Part shown: positions 36,863-41,712 of the stretch, piece after piece | Layout of the letters: each line of letters starts with the position of its first letter | Numbering within the stretch: position 1 is the first letter of the stretch | Source of the DNA: Curtobacterium sp. GC_Cur_3 | GTDB taxonomy: Bacteria; Actinomycetota; Actinomycetes; Actinomycetales; Microbacteriaceae | NCBI RefSeq assembly: GCF_026544205.1 | Contig: NZ_JALNUI010000031.1 | Coordinates: forward strand, 1-41,712 | Length of the DNA stretch: 41,712 nt | Reading direction: 5' to 3' | The notes under the pieces: generated by a model | The model's input: only the letters and a program-made list of their open reading frames with translations | Database searches by the model: none | What the model was told of the DNA's origin: nothing | Made by a program: the position numbers and the translations under genes

Positions 36863-37701
36863 CCGGGTCCGTGCTGTCCCTCGCGGCGATGGTCCTCGGC
36901 TTCGGCGGCGTGCTGGGCCTGGCGATCGGGTCGTTCCTCAACGTCGTGGTGCACCGCGTGCCGGCCGGTCTGTCGGTCGTCACGCCACCGTCGTCATGCC
37001 CGAAGTGCGGCAGCGGCATCCGCGGTGTCGACAACGTGCCCGTGCTCTCGTGGCTGCTGCTGCGCGGTCGCTGCCGAGACTGCGCGGCGCCGATCTCGGT
37101 CCGGTACCCCCTGGTGGAGGTCGGGACCGCCGCCTTCTTCGTCGTGGTCGCCCTGCGGTTCCTGCCGGACGGTGCTGCCGACGGCGCGACGGCGGCCGGG
37201 CAGACGGTGCTCCTCCTCGCGCTCCTCTACCTGGCAGCAGTCAGCGTCGCGCTCGCGCTCATCGACCTCGAGACGCAGCGGCTGCCGAACGCGATCGTGC
37301 TCCCGATGTACCCGGTCCTGGGCGTCCTGCTGGCCGGCGCCAGCGTCCTGACGGGCGACTGGGCGGCGCTGGTCCGCGGCCTCGGCGGGCTCGCCGTGCT
37401 CGGGGGCGTCTACCTGCTGCTGGCCATAGCGGTCCCGCGCGGGATGGGCATGGGCGACGTGAAGCTCGCCGGCGCACTCGGGCTCGTCCTCGCGTACCTC
37501 GGATGGGGCCCCCTCGCAGTGGGTGCTTTCGGAGCCTTCCTCCTCGGCGGTACCTTCGGCATCGTCCTCATGCTCGTGCGTCGCACCGGCCGGGGGGTCG
37601 GTATCCCGTTCGGCCCCTGGATGCTCCTGGGTGCGTGGACCGGGGCCTTCGCCGGCGAACCCGTCTGGCACGCCTACCTCGCACTCCTCGGTCTGGCCTG
37701 A
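36859..37701 (+). CDS. pilD: Prepilin peptidase PilD
   Basis: A 280-aa A24-family bifunctional prepilin peptidase, which cleaves class III leaders and N-methylates the new residue. The cytoplasmic N-methylation loop has two CxxC pairs (Cys47/Cys50 in CPKCGSG; Cys72/Cys75 in CRDCAAP). The catalytic aspartates are Asp136 in ALIDLETQRLPN and Asp200 in GMGMGDVKLAG. About eight membrane helices are present. The N-terminus SFLNVVVHRVP is typical. GTG 36859 overlaps the PilX-like stop (GTGA). Its substrates are PilA and the minor pilins immediately upstream. Confidence 0.96.
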   Translation: MTGSVLSLAAMVLGFGGVLGLAIGSFLNVVVHRVPAGLSVVTPPSSCPKCGSGIRGVDNVPVLSWLLLRGRCRDCAAPISVRYPLVEVGTAAFFVVVALRFLPDGAADGATAAGQTVLLLALLYLAAVSVALALIDLETQRLPNAIVLPMYPVLGVLLAGASVLTGDWAALVRGLGGLAVLGGVYLLLAIAVPRGMGMGDVKLAGALGLVLAYLGWGPLAVGAFGAFLLGGTFGIVLMLVRRTGRGVGIPFGPWMLLGAWTGAFAGEPVWHAYLALLGLA

Positions 37702-37742
37702 CGGCCGACCCACGCTCAGCACGGACCCGGAAGGAACACGAC

Positions 37743-38795
37743 ATGGCGAAGAACATCGTCGGCATCGACATCGGCGCGGACGTCATCCGCGCGGTCGAGG
37801 TCGCCGACGTCGACAAGCCGCAGCCGACGATCCTCCGGTTCGCCGAGATCGCGGCGCCCGAGGAGTCGACCAAGCACGGCGAGGTGCTCCAGGCGAACAC
37901 CGTCGCCGGCGCGCTGAAGTCGCTGTGGGCGCTCGGCAGGTTCAAGAGCAAGGACGTCGTCCTCGGCATGGGCAACCAGCGGGTGCTCTCGCGCGACCTG
38001 ACGGTGCCGAAGGCCCCCATCGCGCAGATCCGCGAGTCGCTGCCGTTCCAGGTGCAGGACATGCTGCCCGTCCCGGTGGGCGAGGCGATCCTCGACTTCT
38101 ACCCGACGTCCGAGGGCACCGGTGAGAGCGGCCCCGTCGTGCACGGGCTCCTCGTCGCCGCGATCAAGGACGCGGTCCTCGCGAACGTCAACGCGGTGCA
38201 GCTCGCCGGGCTCAACCCCGTCGCCGTGGACCTGATCCCGTTCGCACTGACCCGCGTGTTGGCGCCCCGCGTCGCCGGCGCGGGGACCGTCGCGATCGTC
38301 GACTGCGGTGCGACCACCACCTCCGTCGTCATCGCGACGGACGGCATCCCCAAGTTCGTCCGGATCATCCCGACCGGGGGAGCGGACGTGACGAAGTCGA
38401 TCGCCGCGCGCCTGGACATCGGCGTGCCCGAGGCCGAAGCGGTCAAGCGCCACTTCGGCCTGTCGGGTGTCACCCGCACCACGGACGACGTCCGCGCGGT
38501 CGCCGTCACACGTGAGGCCGTCGGGGAGCTCCTGCAGAGCATCCGCAACACCGTCAACTACTTCGCGAACACCCGGCCGGAGGAACCGGTCCGCGGGATC
38601 CTCCTGGTCGGCGGCGGTGCGGCCATGCCCGGACTCCGCGAGGGTCTCGGCGACTCCTCGGGTCTCCCGGTCGCCCTCGGCGACCCCTTCATCTCCGCTC
38701 GCGCCGGTCGGGGCATCGGATCCGACGTGCTCCGCGAGCGCGGCGGTGCCATCGCCGTCGCCTGGAGCCTCGCAGTCGGGAGCCGAGCAGCATGA
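37743..38795 (+). CDS. pilM: PilM, actin-like pilus assembly ATPase
   Basis: A 350-aa actin-fold protein of the PilM family, which sits in the cytoplasm and binds the PilN tail to align the pilus machine. The phosphate-1 motif is IVGIDIGADVIRAVEV near the N-terminus, and phosphate-2 is VAIVDCGATTTSVVI. The adenosine motif is ILLVGGGAAMPGL. The PilM core FQVQDMLPVPVGEAILDF is easily recognised. ATG 37743 has GGAAGGA upstream after a 41-nt gap from pilD. It overlaps pilN by 4 nt (ATGA). Confidence 0.95.
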   Translation: MAKNIVGIDIGADVIRAVEVADVDKPQPTILRFAEIAAPEESTKHGEVLQANTVAGALKSLWALGRFKSKDVVLGMGNQRVLSRDLTVPKAPIAQIRESLPFQVQDMLPVPVGEAILDFYPTSEGTGESGPVVHGLLVAAIKDAVLANVNAVQLAGLNPVAVDLIPFALTRVLAPRVAGAGTVAIVDCGATTTSVVIATDGIPKFVRIIPTGGADVTKSIAARLDIGVPEAEAVKRHFGLSGVTRTTDDVRAVAVTREAVGELLQSIRNTVNYFANTRPEEPVRGILLVGGGAAMPGLREGLGDSSGLPVALGDPFISARAGRGIGSDVLRERGGAIAVAWSLAVGSRAA

Positions 38796-39571
38796 CCGAG
38801 ATCATCGACGCACCGCCGACCGAGAGCGGGAAGCCACCTCGCCGGGCACGTGCCACCAAGGGGACGGCGCCTGCCGTCGCCCAGACCGACGTGGGGTCCG
38901 GCCGACGCCGGGGCCGGCAGCAGGTCGTCATCGGCGCGGCTCCCCGCGCGGACCTGCTCCCGAGCGAGGTCCACGTCCACCGACGCCAGCGCGCGACGGT
39001 CCGGCGGGCATGGGCCGGTGTCGTGGTCGTCGCGCTCGCGGTCGGACTCGGCGCGGCCGGAGCCGGCATGACGAAGAGCGCCGCAGACACCGAGCTCGCG
39101 GCCGCACAGAACGAGACGGTGAGCCTGCTCCAGCAGCAGCGCCAGTTCAGCGACGTCCGGTCGACGGAGAGCGCCACGGGGCTGCTCGAGGCGGCCCAGC
39201 AGGTGGGCGGCTCGACGGAGATCGACTGGTCCCCGATGCTCGGCTCGGTGCAGTCGAAGCTGCCCGCCGGTGTCCGGATCAGCGGTGTGACGGTGGACTC
39301 GGCGTCGGCGACCGTGGCGTACGCGCAGTCGGTCGACCCGCTGCAGGGCCAGCGCGTCGCGACGCTGACGATCGACGCCAAGACGACCGCCCTGCCCTCG
39401 GTGCCGGAGTGGCTCGACGCGGTGGGCACCGTGACCGGGTTCGTGGACGCCACGGCCAACTCCGTGACCCGCGACGACGCCTCCGGCGAGTACACGGTGA
39501 ACCTCACGATCCACCTCGACGAGAAGGCGTTCGACGGCCGGTTCGCCGCGGACTCCGAGAAGAAGGACTGA
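38792..39571 (+). CDS. pilN: PilN-like pilus assembly protein
   Basis: A 259-aa bitopic membrane protein. The cytoplasmic N-terminus of about 70 residues is Arg/Pro-rich and holds ADLLPSEV (53-60), the counterpart of the INLLP peptide by which PilN binds PilM. One membrane helix (about 72-95) leads to an extracellular coiled coil and a ferredoxin-like domain (SKLPAGVRISGVTVDSASAT; ATLTIDAKTTALPSVPEWLD). The extension ahead of the PilM-binding peptide is longer than usual. The start overlaps the pilM stop. PilN and PilO should form heterodimers that align the machine in the monoderm wall. Confidence 0.85.
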   Translation: MTEIIDAPPTESGKPPRRARATKGTAPAVAQTDVGSGRRRGRQQVVIGAAPRADLLPSEVHVHRRQRATVRRAWAGVVVVALAVGLGAAGAGMTKSAADTELAAAQNETVSLLQQQRQFSDVRSTESATGLLEAAQQVGGSTEIDWSPMLGSVQSKLPAGVRISGVTVDSASATVAYAQSVDPLQGQRVATLTIDAKTTALPSVPEWLDAVGTVTGFVDATANSVTRDDASGEYTVNLTIHLDEKAFDGRFAADSEKKD

Positions 39572-39574
39572 CCG

Positions 39575-40300
39575 ATGTCACGCAACCGTCTCAGTCTGCT
39601 GCTCGCCGTCGTCGCGATGGCGGTGGTCGCCGTTGGGGGCTTCTTCCTCGCCGTCCAGCCGCAGCTCGCCCAGGCGTCGGCAGCGCAGACGCAGACGACC
39701 AACGTCGAGACGACGAACCACGCGAGCCGGGTCGAACTGGCGCGACTGCGCGAGCAGGCAGCCAAGCTGCCCGCGATGCGTCAGGAGCTCGAACAGCTGT
39801 CGGCGTCCGTCCCGGACGGTGCCGACCTGTCCTCCTTCATCGGGGACCTCGACGGGATCGCCTCCGCGTCCGGCATGGAGGTGTCCTCGTACACGACGAG
39901 TGACGCCGTCGCGTACGCCCCGGCCGCTCCCGCGGTGGCACCGTCCTCGACCCCGAGCGCATCACCCTCACCGTCGGCTTCCGCGTCGGCCGCTCCCGCC
40001 GCGACCGTGCCGTCCGCGCCTGCCGCGCCGGCCGTCGTGACCAACGGCGCGATCACCGGGGCGAACTTCTCCGTCATCCCGGTGACCGTCGCGGTCGACG
40101 GGACCTTCGAACAGGCGCTCGCGTTCCTCAACGGAGTGCAGCACGGCAAGCGGTTGTTCCTCGTCACGAGCATCGCCTCGGCGGAGAAGAGCGGCGAGGA
40201 CGGAACGGCGTCGGACCAGTCGACCTGGACGTTCGGCGGCTCCATCTACGTCCTCGCCCGCTCGACCCCCACCGCTGCTGCCGCCCCCGCCGGCGGCTGA
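39575..40300 (+). CDS. pilO: PilO-like pilus assembly protein
   Basis: A 241-aa bitopic membrane protein. A membrane helix (about 7-28) follows a short N-terminus. A coiled coil (about 40-80, RVELARLREQAAKLPAMRQE) leads to the PilO domain, which is split by a linker of about 45 residues of Ala, Pro and Ser (105-150). The fold resumes at FSVIPVTVAVDGTFEQALAFLNGVQHG. The C-terminus is again Ala/Pro-rich. It starts 3 nt after the pilN stop and is the last gene of the pil transcript. Confidence 0.85.
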   Translation: MSRNRLSLLLAVVAMAVVAVGGFFLAVQPQLAQASAAQTQTTNVETTNHASRVELARLREQAAKLPAMRQELEQLSASVPDGADLSSFIGDLDGIASASGMEVSSYTTSDAVAYAPAAPAVAPSSTPSASPSPSASASAAPAATVPSAPAAPAVVTNGAITGANFSVIPVTVAVDGTFEQALAFLNGVQHGKRLFLVTSIASAEKSGEDGTASDQSTWTFGGSIYVLARSTPTAAAAPAGG

Positions 40301-40472
40301 CCCACCCCTCCACAGGGCGCCCTCCAACTGGGGCCCTCCACACCACGCCGAGGCCTCTTCCGCGACGGTCGTCGTCCTGCCTACGATGTTCCTGTCGCCG
40401 TGTCCTCGGCGCATCCCACCCCTCGGACGGTCGGCACGAATCGGCCGCCCCCCGTCGTGCCCGGAGTCGCGC
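40301..40472 (+). other. Intergenic region after pilO, with possible promoter
   Basis: 172 bp. GC-rich inverted repeats around 40312-40338 (AGGGCGCCCT, then GGGGCCCT) may terminate the pil transcript. A -10-like TACGAT (40382-40387) could serve the next gene; no clear -35 is seen. Confidence 0.35.
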
Positions 40473-41036
40473 GTGTTGTCTGGAATCGTGGAGTTCCTCG
40501 GATGGTTCGGAGCCATCACCGTCCTGTCCGGCTACATCCTGTTCTCGACGGGCAAGCTGCCGAACGGCCCGGTCTACCAGCTGTTCAATCTCGTCGGCGG
40601 GGTCGCCGTGGCCGTCAACGTCGCCGCCCACCACGCCGTGCCGTCGACCATCGTCAACGGCATCTGGGCGATCGTGGCCGTCGTCGTCCTGGTGCGGATG
40701 GGGCGGGCACGTCGCTCCGCCCGCCGGTCCGGGCTCCAGCCGCACCACGAGCTGACGACGGAACCGCCGGCCACCACCGCGGTGCTGCCCGTGATCGGTC
40801 CGGCCGTCCGCGACCACGAGTCCGGCGTGAGCGGCGACGGGCACGCGACCCCGAGCCTCCCGACGGCGACGGCGACGCCGACCCCGCCGGCAGCCACCCC
40901 CGCGCGACCGGCCGCACCGATGACCGAGAGCATCCCCGTCATCACCGCGACCATCGCCCTCGCCCTCGTGAGCGCCGCCCAGCAGCAGCACCCTGCGCAG
41001 GGCGGACTCGCCCGCACCGACCCGCACACCTCCTGA
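40473..41036 (+). CDS. CBU_0592-like small membrane protein with disordered tail
   Basis: A 187-aa protein. The first 75 residues form three helices in the pattern of the CBU_0592 family: GWFGAITVLSGYILFSTGKL, GPVYQLFNLVGGVAVAVNVAAHH and STIVNGIWAIVAVVVLVRMG. The rest is a Pro/Ala/Thr-rich tail with another possible hydrophobic segment (VITATIALALVSAA). Function is unknown. GTG 40473 is chosen: GGAG lies 8 nt upstream and the conserved domain begins immediately; TTG in the next codon is an alternative. It is not clearly part of the pil operon. Confidence 0.72.
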   Translation: MLSGIVEFLGWFGAITVLSGYILFSTGKLPNGPVYQLFNLVGGVAVAVNVAAHHAVPSTIVNGIWAIVAVVVLVRMGRARRSARRSGLQPHHELTTEPPATTAVLPVIGPAVRDHESGVSGDGHATPSLPTATATPTPPAATPARPAAPMTESIPVITATIALALVSAAQQQHPAQGGLARTDPHTS

Positions 41037-41049
41037 GCTCCCCCGACGC

Positions 41050-41055
41050 TACGAT
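41050..41055 (+). promoter_or_regulatory. -10 element of leaderless promoter before the DUF6121-like gene
   Basis: TACGAT, with 6 nt to the ATG at 41062, the same spacing as at other leaderless genes in the window. Confidence 0.5.
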
Positions 41056-41061
41056 CGCTGC

Positions 41062-41484
41062 ATGTCCCGATGGCTCGTGGCGACGATGACGTCCGTCCTG
41101 TTCGTCGCCCTCGTGATCGCCGTGACCGGTTTCGAGTCCCTGCTCGCGAACGTCGAGGTGATCGCCCAGTCCGACGCGACCCCGTACCTCGGCCCGGCCA
41201 TGGTCGTCGGGGGAGCGGTCGTCGTCCTGTTCTCGACCGCGCTCGGCATCCGCGACGGCAACCCGGGCGTCACCGGACTCGTCGCGGCGGCCACCGCCTA
41301 CCTGGTCATGCTCGGCATCGGGGCGGTCGGCTACGCGCTCATCCGGCACGACGTCGCGCAGCTCCTGGTCTTCCCCGCCGGGTACGCGCTCGGCCCGTTC
41401 GTCGTGAGCTCGGTCGTCGTCGCGCTCCTCTGTGTGGTCGGCGGGATCACCCTCGCGCGGCACCAGGCCAAGCAGTCGCAGTGA
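41062..41484 (+). CDS. Four-helix membrane protein, DUF6121-like
   Basis: A 140-aa integral membrane protein with four hydrophobic helices at about residues 5-25, 45-63, 72-92 and 108-130, short loops and a basic C-terminus (RHQAKQSQ). It resembles small actinobacterial membrane proteins annotated DUF6121. No functional motif is visible. The start ATG 41062 fits a leaderless transcript from the -10 TACGAT. It lies 25 nt after the preceding gene on the same strand. Confidence 0.65.
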   Translation: MSRWLVATMTSVLFVALVIAVTGFESLLANVEVIAQSDATPYLGPAMVVGGAVVVLFSTALGIRDGNPGVTGLVAAATAYLVMLGIGAVGYALIRHDVAQLLVFPAGYALGPFVVSSVVVALLCVVGGITLARHQAKQSQ

Positions 41485-41547
41485 CGTCGGTCGCCGGTAG
41501 GCTCGATGCTGCCGGAGGACCGAACCGGCAGTGACGACGGGGGATCC

Positions 41548-41712
41548 ATGACCGACCAGCCGACCGCGCCCGGCCAGCCCGAGGACGGCCAGCCCGACGG
41601 CCACGTCGAGAACAGCCAGGCCGAGAACGTCCAGGCCGAGATCGGCCACCCCGACACCGTCCAGCCCGAGACCGGCTGGACCTCCGTTCCCCGGGTGGCC
41701 GACATCAGCGGC
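41548..41712 (+). CDS. N-terminal fragment of an unidentified protein (cut by window edge)
   Basis: The first 55 codons of an ORF that continues outside the window. GGGGGA lies 5 nt before the ATG, and a TAGGCT -10 candidate is at 41498-41503. The visible part is a low-complexity acidic stretch with repeated short units such as VQAEI and VQPET, ending TGWTSVPRVADISG, where a folded domain may begin. I do not recognise it. Confidence 0.55.
   Translation, partial: MTDQPTAPGQPEDGQPDGHVENSQAENVQAEIGHPDTVQPETGWTSVPRVADISG

Noticed and set aside
40305..40333. CCC-N6/7-GGG motifs after pilO as further copies of the pil regulatory motif
   Set aside because: They lack the TTCT or TACT core, are only 15 bp apart, and sit at a gene end. 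Such loose matches are common in GC-rich DNA.

Overview
The window is a high-GC chromosomal segment of an actinobacterium. Codons end almost always in G or C, starts are often GTG or TTG, rpoB and rpoC are of actinobacterial type, and several small families (CGNR zinc finger, DUF4916, DUF427, DUF1684, PadR with a Gly/Arg-rich N-terminus) are typical of the group. The RpoB and RpoC N-termini and the general gene style resemble Microbacteriaceae, perhaps Curtobacterium. That placement comes from memory of family sequences, not from a search. I saw no rRNA, tRNA, CRISPR array, insertion sequence or prophage gene.

Layout. Positions 1-19,000 are ordinary chromosomal genes in short operons: a truncated Lhr-type helicase, a PadR regulator with its own operator, an esterase, a DUF4916 Nudix-like protein, CsbD, a DEAD-box RNA helicase with a structured leader, a GH114-like lipoprotein, a GntR/DUF1684 pair, an SRPBCC-like protein, a GNAT enzyme, a ComB-like phosphatase, DUF427, an Nramp metal transporter, a lipoprotein, a CGNR protein, an SprT-like protein coupled to a TPR-like protein, a Gln-rich membrane protein, a spermidine-synthase-like protein, and an operon of a CcdC-like membrane protein with a NarL-type two-component system. 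Many of these genes appear to be leaderless: a TANNNT -10 element lies 6-8 nt before the start codon.

Positions 19,069-26,972 hold rpoB-rpoC, with a strong promoter, a leader of about 240 nt, TTG starts on both genes and a strong terminator.

Positions 27,389-40,300 hold a complete monoderm type IV pilus locus. One transcript carries pilB-pilT-pilC and ends at a terminator. A second begins at pilA and continues through three minor pilins (462, 235 and 612 aa), the prepilin peptidase pilD, and pilM-pilN-pilO. PilB and PilT are the extension and retraction ATPases, PilC the platform, PilM/N/O the alignment complex, PilD the processing enzyme and PilA the major pilin. There is no secretin PilQ or PilP, as expected without an outer membrane. 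The pilB and pilA promoters share an unusual arrangement of paired CCCC-(TTCT)-GGG-like motifs 33 bp apart, which suggests a common regulator. Two minor pilins are very large and could form a tip complex.

Positions 40,473-41,712 hold two small membrane proteins of unknown function and the start of a further gene cut by the window edge.
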